A model generated the notes under the pieces. The model worked only from the letters and a program-made list of their open reading frames with translations. It was not told the DNA's origin and did no database searches. Below, piece by piece: positions 49,084 through 58,714 of a stretch of DNA of 64,000 bases. Both the position numbers and the translations under genes were made by a program. The first letter of the stretch is position 1. Every line of letters begins with the position of its first letter. The stretch comes from Marchantia polymorpha subsp. ruderalis. Lineage: Eukaryota > Streptophyta > Marchantiopsida > Marchantiales > Marchantiaceae. The stretch is taken from positions 9,994,501-10,058,500 of the forward strand of contig AP031351.1 of assembly GCA_037833965.1 (NCBI GenBank), written 5' to 3'.

Positions 49084-51943
49084 GAAGCAAGCTCAACTCA
49101 TTGTCACTGATGGTTTCATGGAAGGACACAAGGTGAGAGTTTTAATTGATCTTGGAGCAACTGAGAATTTTCTATCAAGGAGTGTTGCTATGAAGTTAGG
49201 TTTGATGTTGATGAAGGACGTGAGTGAAGAAGTTGAATTGCCAAACGGGCAAACTGAAGTGATAGAAACACTACCACGGAGTGTAGAATTATCCATAGGT
49301 AGATACAAGGAGAGCATTGAATGGAGAGTAATTCGTTTAGCTCGATATGATGTCATCCTTGGAATGCCATGGATGGAACAATATAATCCGAAGGTAGATT
49401 GGAGAAGAAAAATGATTACAAGTAGTGGATGGAAGATCTATGGAGATAGAATTAGATCTCAGAATAGGAATTTACCCCTCTTTGTGATGGGTACAGCATC
49501 CATTTCTAGAGATGATGTATGTTTCCTTGGACTTATAAGAGATATTGGGTCCACGGACAAACCTTACATCCCGGAGTCCTTGAACGACATTTTTATGGAG
49601 TATAAAGATGTTTTTCCAGATGATCTACCTGCAGGATTACCACCAAAGAGGCGAGTAGATCACAAGATTGAGGTGATACCTGGAAGTACACCAACTTGCA
49701 AAGCTCCATATCGTTTGGCTCCAAACGAATTGGAAGAATGCAAAGCTCAAGTGGAGGAGATGTTGAGCAAGGGATTCATTCAACCAAGTGTTTCACCTTA
49801 TGGAGCTCCAGTACTCTTTGTGAAGAAGAAGGATGGATCCATGAGACTATGTATCGATTATCGCGGGTTGAATCACCAAACGGTGAAAAACAAATATCCA
49901 TTACCTCGTATGGATGATTTGTTTGATCAACTTCAAGGAGCGAAGTACTTCACCAAGCTAGATTTGAGAAGCGGCTACAATCAAATTCGAATTGTAGATG
50001 AAGATGTTCACAAGACAGCTTTTCGTACTAGGTATGGACACTTTGAGTATCTAGTGATGTCTTTTGGTCTCACTGATGCACCAGCTACATTCATGGGATT
50101 GATGAATGATATCTTTCGCCATTATTTAGATGATATTATGATGTATAGCAAAACTTTGAGTGATCATAGAAGTCATTTACGAGAGGTACTTCAAGTTTTA
50201 AGAGACAATCAATTGTATGCCAAAGCTTCAAAATGTGAATTTGGCAAGTCAGAAGTAGATTACTTGGGTCATAGAGTTACAGCTACAGGAATCCAAGTGA
50301 TGAGTGAGAAGATAGATGCAATTCAAAAATGGATAGCACCTGAGGATCAAACTCAATTGAAGAGTTTTCTAGGGCTCACTGGATTCTATCGTAGATTTGT
50401 GAAAGGTTTTGCTCGACTAGCTCAGGCCTTGACTTCCATGTTAGGGAAAGGTCAGAAATGGAGATGGGGAACAGCTCAAGAGTTAGTTTTTCAAGCATTG
50501 AAAGATGCTTTGTTACACGCAACTATTCTCAAGTGGTATGATCCTAACCGTTCTATCAAGTTGGCCACTGACGCATCAGGTACAACAGTAGGTGGCATAC
50601 TTCAACAAGAATGGGAGGATGGATGGCATCCAATTGCTTTCTATTCTCGAAAGTTGGTGGCGGCGGAACAAAATTATCACACGACAGAACGGGATGAGTT
50701 AGCTATCGTGTTGGCAACCAAACATTGGAAGCATTATTTGGGTGATAAGGAGTTTGTGGTGGAGACTGATCATAAACCCTTGGTTTATTTGGAAACTCAG
50801 AAGGATCTGTCCAAACGACAAATTCGATGGGCAGAGTGGCGTCAACGCTTCAACATGAAGATTGTGTACGTGGAGGGAAAGAAGCAACTTGCAGATGCTC
50901 TCACACGCATGCCTTGTTTGAATCATGTTGCAGAAGTGAAAATTCAGGCGGATTGGTGGAGCAAGATGTCACAAGCCACAAAGAAGGATGAAGAGATCAC
51001 TCGAGCACTACAAACTGGAAAGGCAGAGAAATCTCGAGGTTTGGCGTTTTACAATCAGCGTATATGGATTCCACAAGATCACGATTTGCGCACAATGATT
51101 TTGGCAGAAAGTCATGATACAGCCATTGCAGGTCATGTGGGAGTGGAGAAAACCGTGGAGAGTATACAACGAGTGTACTATTGGCCCAAAATACGTGAGG
51201 ATGTGGAGTCTTACGTTCGAAGTTGTGTTGCTTGTCAACAAAACAAGGCAAGTAATCAAAAACCAGCGGGTTTATTACAACCTCTTCCTATTCCCGAACA
51301 GCGGTGGGAACATGTCACCATGGATCTTGTATGTGAGTTACCAAGGACTTCGTTAGGACATGATTCAGTGGTGGTTTTTGTAGACAAATTGAGCAAGATG
51401 ATTCACATCAGGCCAACCACAAAAACAGTAACAGCTCCACAACTAGCTCAATTGTATCTAGATGCAGTTTTTGTGAATCATGGCTTAAGCAAAGTGTTAA
51501 TCACGGATAGAGGTACTCACTTCACTAGTTTATTTTGGAAAACTTTGTTTAGTTTTTTCAAAACAAAACTAGCAATGTCAACGGCCCATCACCCTCAAAC
51601 TGATGGACAGACTGAGAGGGCAAATAGAACCATAGAGGATATGCTACGAGCATTCACATTAGAAGAGCAAGAAGAGTGGGACAACCTTTTGCCACTTGTG
51701 GAATTTGCATATAACAATTCTGTTAATGCATCCACAAAAGTGTCTCCATTTTTTTCTTATGTATGGAGCTCATCCGATAATTCCTTCAAGTTTGATGAGA
51801 CTTCCCAAAGGAGAGGAGTTTTCGACCAAAGTTGCAGCAGTCAACGAATTCGTGGAGCATATTCACCGAGGACTACATCAGGCCAAGGAGAAGTTGGTGA
51901 TAGCTCAAAATCGGCAAAAGCAGCATGTCGATGCTCATTGTAG
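48950..51943 (+). CDS. pol: Pol polyprotein of the inner chromovirus (protease, RT, RNase H, integrase), frameshifted
   Basis: 997 codons, +1 to gag, probably made by frameshifting or reinitiation in the overlap. Protease: '[13 protein letters not shown]' at about residues 64-76, with Leu where the catalytic D-S/T-G triad needs Ser/Thr (DLG at 67-69). RT: '[10 protein letters not shown]', '[13 protein letters not shown]', 'YLDD' at 392-395, all intact. RNase H: '[15 protein letters not shown]' and later '[11 protein letters not shown]'. Integrase: H2C2 'H-----GHVGVEKT...CVACQQNK', '[11 protein letters not shown]', '[14 protein letters not shown]'. At 51748-51754 a seven-T run, six in the outer copy, shifts the frame and sends the last ~60 codons out of register, so the integrase C-terminus and chromodomain are cut off. 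Confidence 0.92.
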   Translation: MKRWRSSFGKRRSPVILPRGLTGSTKRRKGEVGRKQWLGAHGRSKKQAQLIVTDGFMEGHKVRVLIDLGATENFLSRSVAMKLGLMLMKDVSEEVELPNGQTEVIETLPRSVELSIGRYKESIEWRVIRLARYDVILGMPWMEQYNPKVDWRRKMITSSGWKIYGDRIRSQNRNLPLFVMGTASISRDDVCFLGLIRDIGSTDKPYIPESLNDIFMEYKDVFPDDLPAGLPPKRRVDHKIEVIPGSTPTCKAPYRLAPNELEECKAQVEEMLSKGFIQPSVSPYGAPVLFVKKKDGSMRLCIDYRGLNHQTVKNKYPLPRMDDLFDQLQGAKYFTKLDLRSGYNQIRIVDEDVHKTAFRTRYGHFEYLVMSFGLTDAPATFMGLMNDIFRHYLDDIMMYSKTLSDHRSHLREVLQVLRDNQLYAKASKCEFGKSEVDYLGHRVTATGIQVMSEKIDAIQKWIAPEDQTQLKSFLGLTGFYRRFVKGFARLAQALTSMLGKGQKWRWGTAQELVFQALKDALLHATILKWYDPNRSIKLATDASGTTVGGILQQEWEDGWHPIAFYSRKLVAAEQNYHTTERDELAIVLATKHWKHYLGDKEFVVETDHKPLVYLETQKDLSKRQIRWAEWRQRFNMKIVYVEGKKQLADALTRMPCLNHVAEVKIQADWWSKMSQATKKDEEITRALQTGKAEKSRGLAFYNQRIWIPQDHDLRTMILAESHDTAIAGHVGVEKTVESIQRVYYWPKIREDVESYVRSCVACQQNKASNQKPAGLLQPLPIPEQRWEHVTMDLVCELPRTSLGHDSVVVFVDKLSKMIHIRPTTKTVTAPQLAQLYLDAVFVNHGLSKVLITDRGTHFTSLFWKTLFSFFKTKLAMSTAHHPQTDGQTERANRTIEDMLRAFTLEEQEEWDNLLPLVEFAYNNSVNASTKVSPFFSYVWSSSDNSFKFDETSQRRGVFDQSCSSQRIRGAYSPRTTSGQGEVGDSSKSAKAACRCSL

Positions 51944-52403
51944 AGAAGTGATTTTTGAGGTTGGAGATCATGTTTGGTTATCTACAACGAATTTGTCTCT
52001 TGTAGGAACACCAAAGTTAAACCCTAGGTTCATTGGTACATTTTTGGTTTTGAAGCGTGTTGGTGAAGTGTCATACAAGTTGGAACTTCCGTCACATATG
52101 AAAATACATCCAGTATTTCATGTGTCACGATTGCGAAAACATGTACCACGACCAAAACAATTCACCAACCAACCAGCACCACCTCCTCTTCCAACCTTGA
52201 TAGCAGATCATGAGGAGTTTGGGGTAGAAAAGATACTCAAGAAACGTATTCGAGGTCATAAATATCCCAAAGTAGAGTATTTGATTCAATGGAAAGTCTA
52301 TCCATCGTATGAATCAACTTGGGAACCAGCTAAAAATTTAGCAAATGCACCTTTGATAGTTCAGGAGTTTGAACGTATGTGCAACGAGGACGTTGCATCT
52401 TAA
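51756..52403 (+). CDS. Pol C-terminal part after frameshift: integrase tail and chromodomain
   Basis: Correct pol frame after the extra T. Integrase C-terminal region with '[24 protein letters not shown]' and '[12 protein letters not shown]', then a chromodomain at the end: '[22 protein letters not shown]' split by '[15 protein letters not shown]', stop at 52401-52403. Chromodomains of this kind direct integration to histone-marked chromatin. The usual KGYP of the chromodomain is KVYP here (KGYP in the outer copy). Whether it is expressed depends on frame recovery. Confidence 0.85.
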   Translation, partial: LMYGAHPIIPSSLMRLPKGEEFSTKVAAVNEFVEHIHRGLHQAKEKLVIAQNRQKQHVDAHCREVIFEVGDHVWLSTTNLSLVGTPKLNPRFIGTFLVLKRVGEVSYKLELPSHMKIHPVFHVSRLRKHVPRPKQFTNQPAPPPLPTLIADHEEFGVEKILKKRIRGHKYPKVEYLIQWKVYPSYESTWEPAKNLANAPLIVQEFERMCNEDVAS

Positions 52404-52414
52404 AAGGAGGGAGG
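52402..52414 (+). other. Polypurine tract
   Basis: AAAAGGAGGGAGG directly before the 3' LTR (two Ts then TGTAACC), the primer for plus-strand DNA synthesis. It overlaps the last base of the pol stop codon region. Confidence 0.85.
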
Positions 52415-52416
52415 TT

Positions 52417-52836
52417 TGTAACCATTTTTAGTTAGTTATAACTAAAGTAGAGGTAACTCTGAATATTGATGTAGATACTTTAGTGTGCACTAGTCATAGC
52501 TGCCACGTCAGCGATCCGCGCACTTGGTAGGTACAGAGTGGATGTGTTAGTTGACAGTGCCACGTCAACAATCCGTGTGCTTGTAGCTAAGGATTGAGTG
52601 TGTTAGTTAGTGTGTTAGTTGGGTGCGCCACGTCAGCGATCCGTGTGCTTGTTAGGGTTATCCGCCACGTCACCCATCCACTAGGAGTGGTATGGATGGT
52701 GAGGATTAGATCTTATCACCTTGTACTTGTTGGTGAGAGCTATATAAGGGAGAGGAGAACCATTGTTGGTATCTCTCATCTTCAGAGTTTACGTTTCTAT
52801 CTTCGAGTGAACTTCTCTCTAAACCCTAGTGTTACA
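52417..52836 (+). repeat. 3' LTR of inner element
   Basis: 420 bp. Differs from the 5' LTR by four substitutions (ATCTTT/ATTTTT, TAGAAC/TATAAC, CATCC/CACCC, GGGGAT/GAGGAT) and no gaps by eye. Followed by TGACG, the second copy of the target duplication. Confidence 0.97.
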
Positions 52837-53833
52837 TGACGATTGTCACGAACTCCAGCTCCTCTTCGAACCATTCCGTTATTTGCATAACCTTCTTGCA
52901 AATTTGGAACTCTTGGTCGCCGAATCTCATCTCCAAATCTTGGTGGTGGTCGTCTTGTTGGTGCAAAACCTTCTCTACGTCAAAGATTTTCCAACTCCAT
53001 CGGTGTTGGACTGAATGGATCTCGAAAATTGCTCACTGGTTCACCGTGTGTGACACCAAAAGCACCCAAAATTCGTTGAGCAATTGCAATTGCTTCATTC
53101 ACAGTAGATGGATTGCTTACCATCACCTCCTTTTGAATTCGATCCTTCAAGCCTCGTTTGAACACGTCCAAGACTTCAGCTCCACTCATATCCATGATAG
53201 ATACTTGAAGATCACGAAATTCTTCAATGTACTCATGAATACCTCCTTTCTACTTCAGATCCCACAACTTCATTCTTGCCGTTTGAAGAGAATCCACCGC
53301 TTGAAAATTTTGCAGAAGTCCTTCATGCATTCCACTCCACGAAATGGTAGCACCTCGTTCTGAAAGCATTCTCTCCCATGTTGTGTACCATGTGAGAGCC
53401 TTATCCGTAAGATAAGATCTCATGAACATTCCTGCAATATAATCAGAAACATGAAAATAGGATAAATGAATATTCATCCTCATAATCTATCCCTCTAACA
53501 CTCCCATTGCTCTACTCCCTTTGTATGCTTCCACCTTACAAGATTTTCCCATTCGAAGCAAAAGATTTGCTTGATCTTCAATCTCTTGAAGGCGTCTCCT
53601 ATTTGCCTCTGCTGCATCAATAGGAGTTGGTTCTGGCTGAACTTGGGAAGCTTGAACTTGAGGTTCAACTTCCATCTCTCCAACTTTCTCTCTACTTTCT
53701 CACTCTCCAATGCGAAGATTTTATCTTCCATGGCTTGCTGCTTGGTATGCCCATCTACTATCGCTTTTCTCAACTCCTTCATCTCCGCCATGATTGCATT
53801 GAGAACCTCACCCATATCAATTGATGTCCCCAT
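52837..53833 (-). pseudogene. Outer element gag, 5' portion, interrupted
   Basis: Minus-strand counterpart of inner gag, split by the inner insertion just before the zinc knuckle; the knuckle itself continues at 46802. Pieces: 53833-53495 frame-offset leader ORF, 53675-53487, 53483-53250 and 53195-52980. Stops at the joints (for example after 'VLEG' and after 'LWDLK') break the reading frame. Nearly identical in sequence to inner gag. Confidence 0.9.
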
Positions 53834-54445
53834 GCTTTCTCACACTCCCTCTAATACAAAGTGAGTATAATCACTATGTGACCTCTCAACAAAGGAGTCA
53901 CAAAAGGTGCAGGTGATTCTATCACAGCTCTATAGTGCTCCTCTCCATAATTCCTCACAAGAAAATTTCTCCATATCCTATTCTGTCTATATAATGTTCT
54001 AATCTCTACATAAGTGCTGAATCGAACCGGCACAGGTGGTTCGCGATTCAAATCCATGAAACATTAAGTATAGAATGTATATAGTACAATCCCAAGTCTC
54101 TGTATAAGTAACTATTGGAAGAATCAGTGGCATTCTTGACTCCATCACTCTAGTCATAAAATCTGCACCCCAACAAGCCACAAGGTACATCCGAAAATGA
54201 TGTTTTCCATGCAACAAAGGTGAATATTGAATAGATTAGGAAATGGCCTGTGCGGTACTGGATTCCTGTTAATCCCGTTCATATCTGCAAAACCACAATT
54301 TCCACTTCCACCTCTCTCTACATGCAGATGAATGACCTCTGCCAGCCTCTAAACACTCTCAAGATTACACTTCATCATCACTCACTTGCTATTGCATGAG
54401 GGGTAATCCACACTCAAGTAAAGAGCAAGGTCGCTCTGATACCAT

Positions 54446-54883
54446 TGTAACACTAGGGTTCAGAGAGAAGCTCACTCGAAGATAGAAACGTAAACTCTGA
54501 AGATGAGAGATACCAACAATGGTTCTACTCTCCCTTATATAGCTATCACCAACAAGTACAAGGAGATAAGATCTAATCCCCACCATCCATCCACTCCTAG
54601 TGGATGGATGACGTGGCGGATAACCCTAACAAGCACACGGATCGCTGACGTGGCGCACCCAACTAACACATCCACTCTGCACACACTCTGTACCCTAACA
54701 CACTCAATCCTTACCTACAAGCACACGGATTGCTGACGTGGCACTGTCAACTAACACATCCACTCTGTACACCCTAAGTGCGCGGATCGTTGACGTGGCA
54801 ACTATAACTAGTGCACACAAAGTATTTACATCAATATTTAGAGTAACCTCTACTTTAGTACTAACTAACTAAAGATGGTTACA
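54446..54883 (-). repeat. 5' LTR of outer element
   Basis: 438 bp on the minus strand. An extra ACACATCCACTCTGCACACA-type segment near 54664-54705 is absent from the other LTRs, probably a local duplication. Primer-binding site complement GCTCTGATACCA at 54433-54444. Confidence 0.92.
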
Positions 54884-55259
54884 GGTTGTAAGACATTACT
54901 ACATCATTTTTTTCATTATGTTGATATCTTTGTTCTCTCTATATGTCTTCTTTTCACAACACGTTATCAGCACTTTCGCTCATACCTTTTGTGACTCTCT
55001 GGTGCTTGTGTACAAAAAAAGTCTTCTTGTGCACGGAGAAGATAGATAGATTAGCTATGATGTCATAAGCAAAATCCAAATACAGTAGTATCACCTCGCT
55101 CTATTTTGACCCTTTAGCACACTATGGGAAAAAATATTTAGATTGACATTTCAACATATAGACTCAACTCTCCGCCAAAGAACTTATCTACACATTGAAA
55201 CCAAACTTGGAGAAGGAGATTCAATCGGCGCACAAGTGGTAGACGCTGTTGATACTTCG

Positions 55260-57700
55260 CCGGCATCTCGATCCATCGTTACGGATGTAGTACATACATG
55301 AGGAGTCTCCGACAATACTATCGACGGCGCTCAAATCACGCTTCCAACATGAAGAAACAATAATCATACCACAAGCTCAAAGTTATTGATTGAACCCCTT
55401 CCGCGACTTCCCAAATTTTCATAATTATGATTCAGAACAGCACCGTATCGTTGTCTTGCTTCACATATGTGGCCAGAGCATCATTGAGGCCGATATGATA
55501 GATAAGACATTTTCAACTTTTCCTCCAGCATGTGCCATCTTATTAAAACAATATCAAAACATGAAATCTATAAAACATGCTGTTATAATGCGTTACTTGG
55601 CGATCGCTAAAAAGCAACAACTTTTACTGAAGACGGTCGAGATTTAACTTGCAAAAAAAATCCACAATACGAAGGCATCGAAGCACACAAAAACCAGTTC
55701 AACTTCAAACTCCGGAGGTACAAACCACGTATCTCATGGTTCAGATGGACCAAGAGAGAATTGAAGACATAACACATGCAACAAGCATCAACAGTATGAC
55801 AACATACCCTCTCAATCTCGGTCACGATTCCAGTCTCAATCATTGCGGTCTCCGGAGATGAAAGGTATTCGTTGTAAGTGCGGTACACAGTGTCATAAGG
55901 CACAAAATTGTCACACTGTCAAGTACATATGTGACATATACCAAGAATTTTAGTCCTTGAAAAGAGTGGGACAGAAATCTCATGCTATAGATGCACAGTC
56001 TCTCACATTAACGGAGTTAGATCGTGAAAACTATATGTTATCGCATCAACAAGAACAATATTGAGCTCCTTGACAATGTGTCCACCATTTTGGTATTCAA
56101 AGGCTAGACTTACTTTGAGTTTCAAACTCAAAATAAACTATGGCAATCTTGTGACATACTCACTATCGCGGGAATGTCAAATTTGATATTCCATGAGAGC
56201 CGAACAAAAATGGTCTTGCCCGACCGGGCAAGACCATTTTTGACTTGCGAACGGGCAATATACGTCCTTGGCATCCTCCTGATTCTGATCAACTACATGT
56301 ATTATAGACCAATCATATTCACACCTTCACAACGGAGAAGTAAGTGCGGTGAAGAGGTAGTGCAACTCAAGTGTGGGACGGCGATCTTTGCTAGAGTAAC
56401 TGGCCTATACAAGCTTAGAATGTCTGAAGTTAATCTCACTCATACGGGTACAAGGAAGAGGCAACTTGCCTATGCTCGGCCCATTTTGGAAGCTAGTTCT
56501 ACCCAACCGGGTAAGGAAGAGACCATTGCTCGTGTTACGCCACCCAGCCTATTCTGTAAGGGTGCTCCCATAGCTCTCATGACGGAAAATGCCATAGCGG
56601 ATTTGTGGCATAGCCGACTTAGTCAATCACTATGATGAGGAGAATGCTACCACTTCTTATCGGTTACGAGATGTGCACTAGCTAAGCAAAGCATGTTAAA
56701 AAATGCCCAACATGCATTTAGGAAAAATTGATCAAACGATCTTTGACCTAGAAACTACTGGAGGAGATGCACGCAACATTGCAACGTCTTCAAGATGATT
56801 GGTGCAGCCTGATCAATCCTACATAAGACAAAACATCATATTGCTTTGGACTTTAGATTAAACACCTTGAAGATGGAAGTATGATACTTCATCATCAAAT
56901 TTATGCTCGCAAGCTTCTCAAGATGTTCAACATGGAAAACACGAATGCATTTTTGGCATCTATGATGAGGAAAAGCAAGACTGACGATTATCGTACTTCT
57001 AAGCTAGGGGAGGAGAAGTTGGACAAACCGAAATATCTAGGAGGAGTTGACGCACTCCTCTACCTAGCGACAAATACTCGACCGGACATGAGTATTGCCG
57101 TTAGCATCCTCGCCCAACATAGGCAATGCCCCACAGCACAGCATTGCCAAGGCGTCAATCACCTCCTCAGGTACATTCGAGTAGCAAAACAATATTATAG
57201 GCTATGCCGATTCTGGCTTCAAGACAGATTCAGTGATTGACAAAATCCAAACAGATTACATATTCATAAAAAATAGAGCACCCATTTGTTGAATATACAC
57301 GAAACAAACGGTCACGGCAACTTCAACGAATCATGCTGAATTTCTTGCGTTTCACGAGGCAGCTCGCGAGTGTGGCTTTACATCATGCAGACCGCCATAT
57401 CCAAGATGACTCGATTTCCATTCTAGTAGAAGCCAACAACATTTTTTGAAGATAACGCAGCTTGTTTTAAACAAGTATCTTCTGATTTCATCAAGTCAGA
57501 CCGCGTCAAGCATATCAACCCTCACTTGTTCAGCTACACACAGGATCTCACGAAGACAAACAAAATTGCAGTACAAAAGATAGCTTTAGCGGAGAACATC
57601 ACGGATATTCTTGCAAAGACGTTACCAGCTCCGCATCATCAAAAGCTCATAGTCGTAGCAGAGATGCAGACATTAACAAAACTTCTAAATCAAAGTTGAA
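55260..57700 (+). pseudogene. copia gag-pol remnant
   Basis: Gag piece 55390-55647 ('LHICGQSIIEADMIDKTFSTF', matching the copia UBN2-type gag), knuckle remnant 'KCGTQCHKAQNC' near 55880-55915 followed by 'VKYICDIYQ', pre-integrase 'GLYKLRMSEV' and 'DLWHSRLSQSL' at about 56400-56635, RT C-terminus 'DALLYLATNTRPDMSIAVSI' (57040-57110), and RNase H 'KQTVTATSTNHAEFLAFHEAA' and 'FFEDNAACF' to 'DILAKTLPAPHHQKLIV' (57300-57660). Between 56640 and 56860 the whole integrase core and most of RT are missing. Several stops. Confidence 0.8.
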
Positions 57701-57950
57701 TTATGAAACAAACGATGACTTCACTCTTTTTCTTCAATCTCATTGAAGTATTTTAACGAGGAAGCTCATTGTTCGGGGAGGAGTGTTGAAACAAGATGAG
57801 AAGTTTGTAGAGTTGAGTGGTACTAGCTCTTAACATGAACATTGTTGATATATGTTTTTGAGTTTCTCCATTGTATTCCATAGGATTTCTACATTGCACA
57901 TAGTCTAGAGCAAACCATACTACTGGTACATTGCACAAAGTAAGTATGTT

Positions 57951-58469
57951 AATTTCACTTTCACGCGTGAAAGTGTGAGTTGTAAAAGTATGTGAACTCA
58001 CATACTTTCACAAGTGGTCTTTGTGAAGGCATGTGAAAGCTAGCTAGTGTCCCTATGTCGTGATAGGTTAGTTCAAGTCTTCACTAGAGATTTTTTTACC
58101 ATACAAGAGGCCTTGCACAACGAATAACGAAAGAGAAGATTGGCTTCAACTTTGTAAAGTATCTCTAGAGATCGGCATTGATATTCTCCAAGACCAGATG
58201 CACGTCGTGCAGCTCCTTTGCATCATCCGCGCCATCGTTCAAAAAATCATTCGTGTTCCTTGCCTCCTCCGCTATCGGATCATCGTGTGGCACTTCATCA
58301 TCGACAAACCACTCGAGCGCCGACGGTAACGTCAAAAATATCTCATGTAACACAAAGTTGTGTAACATTACAACCATCTGACGTGGCTAGCGGGGCTTAC
58401 ATGCACCTTTGTAGGCAATGGGCGCGGATAGGCACCAAAAATCACTTTCACATGTAAATGTGAAAGTGT
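57951..58469. mobile_element. Hairpin-ended DNA-transposon derivative in the copia LTR
   Basis: Left boundary: CACTTTCACGCGTGAAAGTG (57956-57975), a perfect 20-bp palindrome, then AAAGTATGTGA-AC-TCACATACTTT. Right boundary: CACTTTCACAT-GTAA-ATGTGAAAGTG (58443-58468). The two ends share the CACTTTCAC/GTGAAAGTG module. The minus strand inside (58377-58165) encodes 'MVVMLHNFVLHEIF' and an acidic tail, reminiscent of the C-terminus of PIF/Harbinger transposases. Exact ends and target duplication are unclear. Confidence 0.5.
58165..58377 (-). pseudogene. Possible PIF/Harbinger transposase C-terminal remnant
   Basis: 70-codon frame. 'LHNF' following hydrophobic residues, then an acidic, Asp/Glu-rich tail, is the usual end of DDE_Tnp_4-type transposases (...CC-LHN...). 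No DDE residues remain because the body of the gene is missing. The identification rests on a short motif. Confidence 0.4.
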
Positions 58470-58714
58470 GAATTCACATTCACAATTTTTCCAAAAAAAA
58501 TATGAAAGTAACATACTTAGCATAAATTTCAAAGCATATCGTCATTGCAAATGAAGTTCAGTCTCCATTCCATCTATAAAGTTTACTTTAGGTTAACTTA
58601 GATAGCGTAAAAGTTCACAATACTCCCATATAAATATGTTATTGTATGACACTCATACACCATCTTTTTTATTATCTTGATATCTTTCTTATCTCTTTAT
58701 GTTTCTTTTCACAA

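Larger units (their letters stand above)
46803..52836 (+). mobile_element. Inner full-length Ty3/gypsy chromovirus, young insertion
   Basis: 6034 bp with two 420-bp LTRs that I find to differ at only four positions, a primer-binding site one base after the 5' LTR, a polypurine tract before the 3' LTR, and a perfect 5-bp target duplication TGACG (46798-46802 and 52837-52841). Gene order gag, protease, RT, RNase H, integrase, chromodomain places it in the plant chromovirus branch of Ty3/gypsy. It sits inside the gag zinc-knuckle region of an older copy of its own family in the opposite orientation. Not autonomous as read: the protease active site is altered and pol has a frameshift. Confidence 0.96.
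42692..54883 (-). mobile_element. Outer Ty3/gypsy chromovirus copy, degenerate, minus strand
   Basis: Bounded by LTRs at 54446-54883 (5') and 42692-43212 (3'), each starting TGTAAC and ending TTACA in element orientation, and flanked by the perfect 5-bp duplication GGTTG (42687-42691 and 54884-54888). Its gag zinc-knuckle region is interrupted by the inner copy at 46803-52836. Without that insert it is about 6.2 kb. Stops and frameshifts in pol and diverged LTRs show that it is older than the inner copy and dead. Same family as the inner copy by near-identical internal sequence. Confidence 0.93.
54889..58714 (+). mobile_element. Ty1/copia retrotransposon, internally deleted, 5' LTR split
   Basis: 54889-54959 matches the end of the 3' LTR (TTGATATCTTTGTTCT-CTCT-ATGT-TTCTTTTCACAA, compare 58678-58714). 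It is followed by ACGTTATCAGCAC, the usual half-tRNA primer site of this copia group, at 54961-54973. Internal gag to RNase H runs to about 57700. A purine-rich GGGGAGGAG precedes TGTTGAAAC at 57784, the start of the 3' LTR. The rest of the 5' LTR should lie left of the outer chromovirus, but only about 30 bp there looks related, so it is truncated. Confidence 0.8.
57784..58714 (+). repeat. 3' LTR of the copia element (with insert)
   Basis: Begins TGTTGAAACAAGATG after the purine tract. Its end matches the end of the split 5' LTR. 931 bp as it stands, but about 520 bp appear to be a later insertion (57951-58469), leaving roughly 410 bp. Confidence 0.65.

Noticed and set aside
50699-51259. Antisense frames over inner pol, with matching ones over outer pol
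   Set aside because: They are shadows of RNase H/integrase codons; their conservation between copies follows from conserved pol.
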